Shown one piece after another: positions 36,301 through 47,609 of a DNA stretch of 64,000 nucleotides; the first letter of the stretch is position 1; each line of letters starts with the position of its first letter. This stretch comes from Pocillopora verrucosa (taxonomy: Eukaryota > Cnidaria > Anthozoa > Scleractinia > Pocilloporidae), in NCBI RefSeq assembly GCF_036669915.1, contig NC_089325.1, forward strand, positions 16,973,718 to 17,037,717. The letters are read 5' to 3'. The translations under genes were made by a program, and so were the position numbers. Under the pieces are notes generated by a model that ran no database searches, was not told the DNA's origin, and worked only from the letters and a program-made list of their open reading frames with translations.

Positions 36301-39300
36301 TCTCAATAAAAAAACCTAAACCAACTTTTCAAAATCGTTCATTGATGACGCTTTAATGACGTAGCCACTGCACCCTAGGCCTCGAAATTGAGAAGTTCTA
36401 TGGAATGGTAAAACTAAGAAAAGTATCCTGATCTTCTCAACCGCTTCGCTCAACCGAGTGTAAATAAGAAAAGGGGGGTAACTTTCTATGGAAACTGTGG
36501 TGCTGCGTCGCTGAGGGTATTACAAAATAATTTGGTTTATCAACTAAGATAATAATATAAACTGGCCACCGTTAAGAGTTTCTGAAGCCAGCGTTTCGAA
36601 AATTAGCCTTTCGCTTTTTTTTTTTACCAAATTATCGAGGATAAACCAGCAAAACTTTCGATTTTGGTAATAGAACCAAGACGGAAAAAAAGTACGGAGA
36701 TGAAATGCACATCACGGTATTTTCGTGATAAAAGATCAACTTAATTATTCACGAAATGATATTTTGCGTTAGACGAGAGCATAAGAGTTCACCTGCAGCC
36801 CGCTACAGTTTTACTGTTGAACTATACATAGTGGGTACCGTGAACTGTCGCTTATACAACTTCGTTAGGAGTTTTAGGAGGGCTTATATCTGGAATATGT
36901 AAAGCGCTTCGAAACGAGTTCTAGAAGTGCTGATCAAAATAGGATTTGTGTTTATACTGGTTTTTAAATAAGCTTCAATACATCAAAACAAATCAAATTC
37001 ATTTCAGTGCATTTGGAACAGAATTAACTAACAACAGCAACAAAGTTAGAACATAACAAAACGGAAGCTCAGACTTTTCCTTTTAGGTTCGTCTTTGATA
37101 ATTGAAAAGAGGTAATAAACTTATTGTCCCACAATAAGTTTTCAAATTTTCTGTTTAAAGTAGCCCACTCAGAACAAGAAAAGCTAGAGGAGGAGGGGTT
37201 TATATCGGGGGTGGGTAGGGGGGGGTGTGTTAACAATCGGATGTATATTTTTGTTTACAGGTAGATGGGTCGGGGTGGGGTGGGTGGGGGGAGGATTATG
37301 AGCAACAGTTTACGATGTCTCAAGTTCATCAATAAGAACATTGATTAAAACTGTGCAGACTCACCAGTAGACAATGTTCCGTATCCACCGAACAGAACAT
37401 TAGCTAAGGACCGATTCATAGCTTTGCACATGATATACGACAGGATTCCTCCAGAGAATCCCACAAGAGCTCCCACGATGGTCAGCAAATCGTTGTTCAA
37501 CATGAACCCCTCTGCACAAAGGGCCCAACCACTGTAGCTGTTGAGAACAGTGATAACCACAGGCATGTCTGCTCCACCAATCGATGCTGTCATGTGCACA
37601 CCCATGATGGAGGACAGTGCGGCCGTAGTACCTACAGTTCACAAGATAAAAAGCAAATAGTTATCAGATGTATTAGTAAACATGTTTTGCATCATGCTAG
37701 GGACTTAATTGCTTTATGAAATCAATTTGTCTTTTCAAAATGTTTCTGTCCATTCTTGGTCAAGAAGGTAAATGGAGTAAAACAATAAGTTAAGAATACA
37801 ACAATTTTTTTAAAGTAGAGTGAGGTAGTCATAACGCATGGTAAACTTGTGGAGAGCGCATTTCCTTCAACCCAAACAAGAATCTAATTTCTCCTCAAGC
37901 ATTTAGGTTATGAGAATTAAAGAAATGGTCACCAACTAAAGAAGCTCTTGATTGTTAGACAATTTCTCCTCGTCAGCACCTCAAGAAATGTATGGAGAAC
38001 AGTATGGAGAATATGCCTCGCGAAAATGAGACTGTAACATGTAAAAAATTTTAAAACATACTAACCCAACATTGGTATTCCGACTGCAGCACTGTCGGTA
38101 CCCATATACCAGCCCATGGCTGCAACATTGGCCAATGCCATGCCAATATTCAGTTGGTTTTTGAGAGGTAGATTCAAAGCCTTCGAGTCAAGCAACCCGT
38201 GAAGCTTGCCAAATGCCACCAGAGAACCCGTGAACGTCACTCCACCAATAAAGGTGCCGAGAAATATAGCCGCTTTATGGACATTCCCTGAAGGATCGTC
38301 AGCAAAAAGGTCCACATCAGCCAAGTACTTAGCAATGGCCGTAAGAACTGCAGCCAAGCCAACAAAACTGTGGAATGCTGCAACAAGCTGCGGGAGATCG
38401 CTGACAGCAATGCGGCTGGAGATGATGGCCCCAATGGTGCCACCCACACCCATCATGGCACCCATCTGTGTCAGCACATCATGGGAAGGTGCCAGAGCAC
38501 CCATTGTAGCCGTCATACCGGTACCTATCCCGATAATACCTGTAAGCAATCAATAATAACTGGGTTAGCTACTATTAAACTGAATATGAGCGATTACAGA
38601 AAACAAACCGAACGTTTATAGGTAAGGACAAGAGAACAGAAAATTTTATTAAGGCCTATTTTCTAGACAATCACTCTCGAGTTGCTTTGAGACATGTACA
38701 TATACATGTGCCTGACGTGCTGCTCAACTGTTTGGTGGAGAACCAATTAATAGACGTCGTATCCTTGTATCCTTCCCAACAAAACTAGCCCTTCCTCAAC
38801 AAAAACTTGTTTTATCGGTATATGCACTGCACGTAGCCATACGACTATCCCTGAGAAAACTACAGTCCATTGTTCACTCGAACATTACTATGTTTTCTCG
38901 TCTCGAAAGTCTCGAAACTAGCCTCCAGCCTCGATTCTCGACAACTTCGAGGATCGAGGATCGAGTTTTTCGAAGGCCTGTCAACTTACCTCCGCGCGGT
39001 ATTGTACATTAATACTCATCAACATACCGAGGGCATTTCCTTGTCTGGCCGTGGTCTGAGTGGAAAGGCCCCCAAGAGCACCAACACAGCACAGTGACGA
39101 GGCCAGGTACGCCATCTGATCGATATCAGGATACCCAGCCATCTTACCCGCAGCATAGCCACCTAGAACAGCTGCCCCAGGGATGGCATATAGGTAGGTG
39201 TACTCAGGGGGGTCATCTAAGAGAAAAATTTATTAGAAACCACAGTCATGTTTATCAACAGTTTTATACAAATACAGATAGATTATTATAAAAGTGCCCT

Positions 39301-42300
39301 CTAAACAGTAGATTTTGGTAAGTTAAAGGCATTCTGTAAGAACATAATTTATACTTCTTGATACAGTCCTGATAAAGTTACTAGCTTGTATATGAGAACA
39401 AGAAAAAGGTGAGGCTAAGAAAGACACATACTCAATCTACATTCATGTCAACAAAAATCCAAATCTACATTATAGCTAAGAGAAGATTGCATAATAGCAG
39501 TCCAGACAATCTGCGGTCTAACACTCTTGTTGACCTTTTGTGTATAATACTGTTCGCACTAGCAGATAAGCTGCACTTACAGATAAGCCGCACCCTGAGT
39601 TTGGCAACTCAAATTTTGGGAAAGAAGTTGCAGTTTATCCACTAGTGTTTAGGATATGCTGTTTCCTTCTTAGTAATTGAAAACCTTATAGACTTTGGCA
39701 AATAAACGTTTTGTTTTTCTCACTCAGTTGAGCTTAAGTGCAGAAAAACAGTCTGCAGTCTTTTGAAAACAGCCCAAATAACCTTCTATTACTTTCTGTG
39801 TGTCAATGGAACATTTTAAAACCATATTACTTTGTCTTGAACTGCAGGGTAAAGATTTCAAATAGAGAAATGATTACCACAGTGTTAAAATATGAAATGT
39901 AAAAGACCTTTCAGTGTATTGCTGAAATAGTCATACAGATGCCTATATTTAACAGAGCAAAATCATTTAACTCTTTCAGTACATCAGTGAAGCACTCATA
40001 CCTGGCCTCCTAAACATATCCAACATGCGCTTAGTGATGATAAATCCACCTGTGATGTTTATACTGGATACCAAAGTTGCCATTGCAGCAAGGGACGTCG
40101 CAGTGTTGTTGGGTAACACCCCTCCACCCATTAGCACCAACCCCCCTGCTGCTGTGATACCTGATATAGCATTAGTTACGGACATCAGGGGGGAGTGCAG
40201 TGCAGGTGTCACACCCCAAACAACCTTGTAACCAATCACACCAGCTAGAGAGAATGTAGTTACCATGGTAGCAAAGGCAGGATTGGGTGAAATGACTCCC
40301 AGGCCAAGAAGAGAACCGAGGCCAGCTGTGGAGTAAAACAGACCAAACATTGTGTGTAAATAATAACCCCTGTAAATACACTACAAAGTGAAAACACTAC
40401 AAAGAATTCCGGTACAATTAGGAATTGCAGAGTGCTCCATCAAATTGGATTAAAAAGAAACAACTAGCTTGTATCCTTCCATTGCTACATTAAAAACTAT
40501 GTGTTTTTAAATAATCTTACTTTCTTGACCTTGCACTTGGCCATGAAGCAAACAGATCCACAAAATGCATCACTTACAGTGTATACTCAACTAAACTAAT
40601 AAAATGCACTGTAATCAGACTTAAGTATCTATGTAACATGTACACATATCATACCAGCTGCCAGTACAAGTCATTACCCATTTACATGCACATGTGCTGG
40701 TACACTTTACTGTTTGCACTTTATTGCATATCAAAAATATGTACATGTAGAGCACATGGCACTAGCAACTAACCCAATGTACAAGGGGCTGAAATTTGAA
40801 CTAAGACATGCCTCTCAGATTTACAGCATGCCACTTATTTCCTCCAATAATTGCCAACCCCCTAAGCCATAATATAAAACAAGCACCTCTCTTAGATAAG
40901 CTCTACCACACTTCCCCCCCCCCCCCCTCCTTCACTTAGGAAAACCTGTTTTTGTTGCCCCTTCATTTATAACTTTTTAAGCTTCAACTAGAGCAGTATC
41001 AGCACAGGTCAGTAGTTTATTAATAATAGCACCCTTCCTATAAGCACCCTTCCTTTACGAAAAAATGGGCAACCAGGTGCTTATTCAAGAAAATGCAGTA
41101 ACCATAATTTTCAAAGGCCCATTCCCACCCCCATACAATCAATAATTGCCATACTTGCTGTCAAACCAGTCTCCCACATGGTGGCATTTAGTGGCGACTG
41201 CTCTGGTGGTTTCACAAGTTGTTTTGGCTTGGGTGGAGCAGGAGGGGGAACTTCAACTCTTGGAGGTGGCCACATCATCTCTCCATCTTGAAGAACAATG
41301 GAACCCCGCACCACTTCATCTTTCAGATCAATGGCAAATTCTCCTTTTCCTCCCATGGAGAGAAGGTACTTTGTAAGGTTGTTTGCATAAAGTGTACTTG
41401 ACTGAGTGGGCAGGCGGCTTGGTAAGTCAGTATATCCAACAACCTGTTGGGGTTGATAAAACCAGATGAATTAGGGGAACAATTTTCTCATAACTGGTGT
41501 CAAAAGTAATGAACAATTACATTAGTTAAAAGCTTTAATACCCTTTGGATGGTCTAGAAACCTAGTGCCACCTGTGATAAAGGCTGTTCACATAAGTTTA
41601 CTAAAGGGTCCTGAGACCTTGTGCCCAGAGGAAAACAAAACCCTGGGTTCTTGGCCTTACAATGAACCCCTTGCCTCCCCTAAGAGTGAGTAGCATCTAA
41701 TTTCCCATTATAATATCACCCACGAATCAAAGTTAGAAGAATAAAGGAAATAAGCACCAAGTTAAGACTGAAGCTCCTGATTGTTAACCAGATTCTCCTT
41801 GTCAGTGAATATTAAGGTGTAAACAAAGTGTATCTTATATTAATTTAGTTAGTCCACCTAAAAAAGAAGCAAAAAGCCTTGCAGCATACAGCAGGAAATT
41901 TTGTTGCAACTTACATTTACACCATTGTGATTATAAAGTTCACCGGGCTTGGTTAGTTCACAGTTGCCTCCAGTCTCAGCAGCTAAGTCCATGATCACTG
42001 AACCTGGTTTCATGGACTCCACCATCTCTTTTGTAATCAGTTTTGGGGCAGGCTTCCCAGGAATCAATGCTGTTGTTACAACAATATCCACCTCCTTACA
42101 CTGCTTAGCAAATAATTCCATTTCTGCTTTTATGAATTCTGGTGACATCTCTTTGGCATAACCACCAGCACCTGTGGTAACACGAAAAATATATTAACAA
42201 TAAAAACTCATACAAAGATCAGCTTATGTCTGGCAAACAGCCAAAAATGTTCTCATGTAGTGGATGCTCATTTCATGAAAAGTATGCCCCAGAAACCATA

Positions 42301-45300
42301 AACTTTTTTGATTCACATTTAAAAAAGTATAGTTACATAAAATCTAATCAAACTTCGCATTTCCAAGAATAACCCAGCTATTCAAAAATTGTTGTCAAAT
42401 GTACTTAATTTGAGCACTTCTTGCACAGTAATTTCTTTTCAGCACCCGCAAGATTACAAATTAAGATGGCTAGCACTCTAAAGAAACCTACAGTTCTCCA
42501 CACAACTTAGGTTTTATACATTTCCTTTAAAAATATATAACACACTGCTCTTATAGTTATCCCAAAGGGAAATTATCAATTGGGTCATTGTGAAGAAGAG
42601 CTCCCCAAAAAACCTGTCAGCCGACTGTCGGTCAACTGTCGGCCGACAGTTGACCGACAGGTTACCAACAGTCTACCGACAGCTAACCAAAAGGTTAAGA
42701 AAAAAGAGAAATTGTGATGTATGACTCGACAGACTTCACCTACTTACCGATCGGCGGCAAAGTTGAAAGTATGTAAAGAAACGTTTCTTCCAAAATGTTG
42801 TTATCAGATGCATATAGGATATATTACTTGCGTAATTTACAACACACCAGACAATAGACTATTTCCAATTTCAAGTTTAATAAATGATACAACTGTGAAT
42901 CTTTTTACTCGTTATGTTAAGTAATAAATTACTATACATAACAATTCGATAATTAGACTTGGATGCGTGATGCGATAATTGATGTTAGTTATGTCGGTTC
43001 AATACTTTTTTTTATTTTGTGGCTCCTAAAGGAGCCGTTTGTTTGTAAAACTAAGTAAACTTAGTTTGGTGGGCAGAACTCTGCGATGGCTTCGAGCAAG
43101 TTGTCAAACGGATCACCAGGGTAGCAGTTCGAGGCACGATTCTACGAGTGAAGTATCTTGTATATTTCACCACTCACAAAACGGCTCCTTTAGGAGCCAC
43201 CAAATCTATGAAAGGCTATTCTTGTCAATGTATTACACATGTTAGATGTTGTATCAAGCGAAAACCAAGAGAAAACATTAACCGACAGGTTTTTTGGGGA
43301 GCTCTTCTTCACAATTACCATCAATTGTAATGGAAGGCAATTAACAGTGTTTTTGTGTCCTTACTGACCTTCACCAGACTCTTCGATCCCAGTAATCTCC
43401 AGAAACTCTGCACCAAGAGATTGAACCTGTTCCTTTACAGCTGCTCTTGTATCAAAGCCACGCACAATTGCCCCCATGTTCCTGGCTGTAGCTATTGCTG
43501 ATAAGCCAGCAACACCACCACCTGGTTTAATAAAAATAATTCATTAAAGTACATGTCAGTAATATTTCCTTGAATAGGTATCTCAAACAGAGCAAGTTAA
43601 AATGAAGTGATACAAGTAATCCAGGATTCTAACAGCTTTATTTCAGTTTATAATTGTGACTGGTCTAATGCTAAAGCCACCAGGATTTGGCATCTTGTGT
43701 TCTCTCTCATTACTGCCAGTGTCCTTGTGACATTTTCCTTTGCTCTGATTGGTCATTGCAATCACTCTGGTTATGGATTTATGATACTCAATTGAGACAC
43801 CTTCTGAAATTTGCAATTAACTTAACCCTTTAACTCCCAGATATGATATACATGGAACTTCTCCCTATAATATTCATGCATTATGCAACAAACAGGTAAT
43901 GAGAATACTCAGACTTTTCAGGTAAAAGGGTTTTTTTAACTATCACCAAATTCTCAGAACTAATTTACCAGGAAATTTGTAAGAGGTAGAGAGGACAGTT
44001 AAAATCAGATCTTGGGACTTAAAGGGTTAAGTAACCTCTTGTAATATTTCTTGAATAATACTAATGGCAAAGTCCTTCTTTACCAAATGCCTAAGGAGTC
44101 AAATAGAATACAACAAACACAACCATAGCAAACACAACCACAGCAAACACAACCACAGCAAACACAACCACAGCAAACACAACCACAGCAAACACAACCA
44201 CAGCAAACACAACCACAGCAAACACAACCACAGCAAACACAACCACAGCAAACACAACCACAGCAAACACAACCACAGCAAACACAACTACAAACACAAC
44301 CACAGCAATTTGAAAAGAGGTACAGGCATGCAAGAGTAATGAGGAGGAAAGTACCATCACTTTTATATACAACTTGTGCTACAAGCAATACTGGTACATT
44401 CTCTGTCAAAGATGAATTCTTTTGCAAGAGATTTTGCTATAATTTTTGTTTAAAATGCAATATTAATTTACTGTTTATTTCAGAAAGGGAAGAGGGATAA
44501 AAAGAAAAATTAATAAGGATGTGACATTCATTTACCATTGATCATACAATTCAACAATTAAAGGTAGACAAAGTCAGAAAAAACAAGGGGTTTAAAGAGA
44601 TGCACAAATGTAAAACAATGGAACAGAGCACCAGTAAGATGGTACATGAAAGGACTACATAAGTTTTAATGATTACCCTTACCTATGACAAGAATCTTTG
44701 CTGGAGGAACTTTCCCTGCAGCAGTAATCTGTCCAGTGAAAAATCTTCCAAACAAATTTGCAGCTTCTATAACTGCTTTGTAACCTGCTATGTTGGCCAT
44801 GGAGCTGAGGGCATCAAATGTCTGTGCACGGCTTATCCTCGGAATACAATCAACACCAAAAGCTGTTATTTTCCTTTTAGCTAATACATCCAGCAAATCC
44901 TTGTTCTGGGCTGGATACAGAAAACTGATCAGTTTGCCACCTTCCTTCATAAGATCAGCTTCATTTTGTTGAGGTGGCCGCACCTGATATGGACAAATTA
45001 ATGGTTTAAGCAATGCTCAATGAATCATATGATATGCCTTTGTTTACTGCAAATGATAGGATTACATAAACTCATTTTTGCACAATTGCACTCTAAGAGA
45101 AAAAATTGTTGTCAGTGATAAAATAAGTAGCATTAAGATGCTGAACAATAGTGTACATTTCACAACATTTGATGATGTAATACATGTACATTTAATTTAT
45201 ATTTTCAACCTTATCCACTGGAATGCATAAACAAATATTGAGTTGGTAAATATAATCTGATTTCAGCTGAACAAAGCCGACAGTGCCCAACCTACATGTA

Positions 45301-47609
45301 TTAAAGTAGATCACACACAGATATAATGGTTGTTTAATCAAATATCATAAGGATTGTTAGTGTTTAAATATTATTTCTTATTTCATATGCACAAACTTAG
45401 ATCACAGTTTTATTGCCCTGACAATTAAAAAAAACAAGCAAAATAAATGTAGTCAATACAGTTGTTCTCCCTTCTTTTAGGCAGGACAAGTGATTTCTCA
45501 AGGATTTCACACAATTTGACGCTGTAATTAAAGGTACTGCAGGCTACCCTGTATTAAACTGATAAAACTTTCTCACCTTAAGTACAATGTCTGAGCCTAG
45601 AGCCTCCTTTACTGACTTAACCTCTGCTCCAGCAGCAACATAATCAGAGTCAAGAAACTTAGCCCCAGTACCTGCTCCTGCTTCTACCACAACATTAAAT
45701 CCCTGTTTAGTCAACTGTTTAACAGCTTCAGGTGACAGCGCCACTCTTCTCTCTCCATCATGGATCTCTTTTGGGACACCAATTGTCAGCTTGTCATAAG
45801 GGACACCACTAACTGACTCAGGCTCAGATTTATCTGTCACACAAATACATTAATTTTTGTACATTATCAGAATATGCGTTTTGTTTTCTCTTTGAAGGAA
45901 ACTTTTAGGGCAAATGACACCCTCCACAACATTTATTTTTGGCTGTTAATAGGGTATAACTGATAAATTTCCAGCTCCTACGACAGGATATAAAGTTCTC
46001 ACAATTTAACAACCATATTTTAAAGAGCTCCCAAGATTATCTTTGTTTACAGAAAAGTCCTTTTTCAATTGTAGTTTCTTTCTACCAACATATGACCACT
46101 TGCTTTGTGTTTTTTAAATCATTTTAACCCAATTTATTTACATGTGCATGTTGAAAAAGTGATTAGGCATCACAAAATGCCATGACAGGAAGGTGAAATA
46201 TATAGTGTTCCTATGCTAAGATTGCTGGTATACCTTTTGCTTCATTGGCACAAAATCTTACAGTTCCCGCCAGAAGCTTTGGGTAGAAATAACAATCCTG
46301 AAAGACATAAAGCTTCATTGTAAACATTTATATTTTAAATTCTCCTTCAATATTTTCTGTAGATTGCACAGTTTTGTAGGCTTCTGTTGACTTTGTAAAA
46401 ATTGCTATAATTATAGTCAAATCTGTGATGATTAACAGGGGATTCAATAACTTTTTCCATAAGCAGATGGCAATGGTGTAATGCGCAGCTGTGCCCAGGA
46501 AGAGGCAGAAAGGCCAAACCCAAACATGAGAGCATGCTCCCATAAGAGGTCTTGTACACTGCAGTAAACTGCCAGTAAACAACTTTTCATAAAACTTCTG
46601 AATATGCAGGGCTCAAAACAAATTTTCTTGTTAATAAAGGAGCTGCTTGCCTACTTTCCTGAAATGAAAGCCACATAAAGGTGGATTATAATCTAATTTA
46701 AAAGTTAAAGCAAGTTCAAACATGTGAGTGTATCTGCAGGATAGTTGTAGCTGATTAGCACAATATACAGTTACTGTAGGTCAAAACCAGCTCAAAATTA
46801 AATAAATTCCAGGTATTCTTACCCCTTTTTCAAATTCTTTTTCCCCCCAATTTTCACATTTTACAATTTTGTCAAACACTAAGAAATGTCAAACTATAAC
46901 AACATGTAACATTCTATTGACATTACCAAATTATCCAACAACACTCATGATACTTAGTTTTATACTTCACAAACTTTACTTTTTACCTTGAAAGTGGAAC
47001 ATCTTGGTGAACAAGTGGTCTTTCCATAGCTACCTAATACACTCTTAGTTCCTGAGAAACAGAATACAAATAACTAATGACCTCACTTGACACTGGGCAA
47101 AAGCAGTTTATCAGATTCAAAACTGAAATCTTGTTTATTTTCTTAAAAAAAAAAACTACTACTTGCTTAGAATGCTCTCTTATAACCATATGCTTAGAAT
47201 GCTCTCTTATAACCATATGATCTGAATTCATTTTCTGAATAGCATTATAAAAGCACATGATGAGCCAATCAGGTTCTAGGATTTAAGTTTCTGGCCCACT
47301 GATATGCTTCAAAAAAAAAAAAAACAATTACTTGTCAATCTTGATATTCAACTTAACCCTTTAACTCCCAAGATCTTATTATTAATTCTCCCTCTAACTC
47401 CTACACATTCCCTTGTAAATTAATTATAAAAATTTGGTGTTAGATCAAGATAACATAAGTATTCTCATTACCTGTTTGCTGGATAACATATGGATATTAC
47501 AGAGAGAAGTTAAATGTTAATAACTTCTGGGAGTTAAAGGGTTAAACCTACCAACTAAGGATTGTCCATGGAAGCGCCTGGCTACACTTAAGCCAGCTCT
47601 GAGGAACAT
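33305..47609 (-). CDS. NNT: NAD(P) transhydrogenase, mitochondrial
   Basis: Complete gene in 15 coding exons, all phases checked: 47609-47552, 47033-46987, 46297-46234, 45833-45577, 44983-44683, 43521-43369, 42171-41915, 41443-41155, 40325-40002, 39216-39028, 38539-38066, 37631-37365, 34646-34407, 34068-33890, 33454-33305. The total is 1082 aa, close to human NNT (1086). It couples the proton gradient of the inner mitochondrial membrane to hydride transfer from NADH to NADP+. The N-terminus ([15 protein letters not shown]) is an Arg-rich transit sequence. The NAD-binding domain I has VGVPKE-like [22 protein letters not shown] and a Rossmann IGGGVAG near residue 243. The membrane domain II has [13 protein letters not shown] and [19 protein letters not shown]. 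The NADP domain III has [29 protein letters not shown] and [11 protein letters not shown]. Intron 14 starts with GC instead of GT. Intron 12 hosts another gene. Confidence 0.96.
34845..34859. repeat. Alternating CG run near the TP53INP-like promoter
   Basis: GACGCGCGCGCGCGG lies about 345 bp upstream of the 35201 start, in otherwise CpG-poor intron DNA. It may be part of the promoter of the nested gene, or simply a dinucleotide repeat. Confidence 0.45.
35201..36112 (+). CDS. TP53INP/DOR-like autophagy and nuclear protein, single exon
   Basis: Uninterrupted 303-aa frame nested inside NNT intron 12 on the opposite strand. The N-terminus [11 protein letters not shown] followed by an acidic LC3-interacting motif (EDDWVLI, W37 to I40) matches the layout of TP53INP1/2, which start MF..L....G and carry a D/E-rich W-x-x-I/V motif binding Atg8/LC3. 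[11 protein letters not shown] stretch near residue 180 resembles the conserved WFITPPP region of the family. An [12 protein letters not shown] stretch and a Lys/Arg-rich C-terminus suggest nuclear targeting. The middle is Ser/Asp/Glu-rich and probably disordered. The family shuttles between nucleus and autophagosomes. The start is fixed by the family-like MF. AATAAA follows at 36305. The assignment rests on short motifs. If it is wrong, the frame is still a real Arg/Lys-tailed coding gene by length and composition. Confidence 0.65.
   Translation: MFSSLSSLVWGSSEGNQERVNSDQVLFDDSKVTEDDWVLIEEIRNHGESAHEDRRVPSLQTLPEAKELQLSDSVEDNSAAPGCSSRTDNTDLNATTSHGFLFTEKQSNISNKSSLEILFAEVQPNETESKEISDCSMKTDETDVGEKSSLQFLFDESFHGDTATGGQSAASQFFIKPMPDPPIIQVPSTSQPQRQFNHRSYSADYFRGNPDVVVEPTVLRRRHVSRLSKRSGDSASAMVGPVVVQKKTKLPPEGTSSVVHGDDTRKRTKRANSVACVQSNNTHGRRRKRTADKCSGKGGRRNC
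36305..36310 (+). terminator. Poly(A) signal of the TP53INP-like gene
   Basis: AATAAA, 192 bases after the TAG stop, on the + strand inside NNT intron 12. Confidence 0.5.
36472..36625 (+). mobile_element. Penelope-like terminal repeat fragment, copy C
   Basis: GGGGGGTAACTTTCTATGGAAAC, then GTGGTGCTGCGTCGCTG, AACTGGCCACCGTTAAGAG and GCCAGCGTTTCGAAAATTAGCC. These are the same blocks in the same order as the first arm at 28226. Single unit, no inverted partner, in NNT intron 12. Confidence 0.6.
42575..43327. mobile_element. 737-bp TIR element with 8-bp target-site duplication
   Basis: The element spans 42583-43319. Its 36-bp terminal inverted repeats (42583-42618 and 43284-43319) differ at one base. 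Both ends are flanked by ATCAATTG (42575-42582 and 43320-43327), an 8-bp target duplication typical of hAT or P-type transposons. There is no transposase frame, so it is non-autonomous. Inside it are a perfect 36-bp palindrome (42625-42660) made of CTGTCGG/CCGACAG heptamers, and two copies of a 16-bp palindrome of the type GGCTCCTAAAGGAGCC (43021 and 43183). It lies in the NNT intron between exons 6 and 7. Confidence 0.9.
43822..44030. mobile_element. piggyBac-like MITE, copy A
   Basis: TTAA (43822-43825), then CCCTTTAACTCCC, about 200 bp, then GGGACTTAAAGGG and TTAA (44027-44030). The CCC...GGG ends framed by TTAA are the piggyBac hallmark. There is no coding frame. It is related to copy B in reverse orientation (shared CAAACAGGTAATGAGAATAC). 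Confidence 0.8.
44108..44308. repeat. 15-bp minisatellite, about 13 units
   Basis: Near-identical AACACAACCACAGCA units lie in the NNT intron between exons 5 and 6. Because 15 is a multiple of three, all frames stay open (KHNHS repeats on +, CVCCG or VVVFA on -). These frames are not genes. Confidence 0.95.
47353..47545. mobile_element. piggyBac-like MITE, copy B, touching an NNT splice donor
   Basis: TTAA (47353-47356), CCCTTTAACTCCC, then GGGAGTTAAAGGG and TTAA (47542-47545). The body is 185 bp. Relative to NNT, the element begins 6 bases into intron 1, directly after the GTAGGT donor. Confidence 0.85.

Noticed and set aside
44064..44427. Several frames of KHNHS, CVCCG and VVVFA repeats
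   Set aside because: All derive from the 15-bp tandem repeat, open in every frame.
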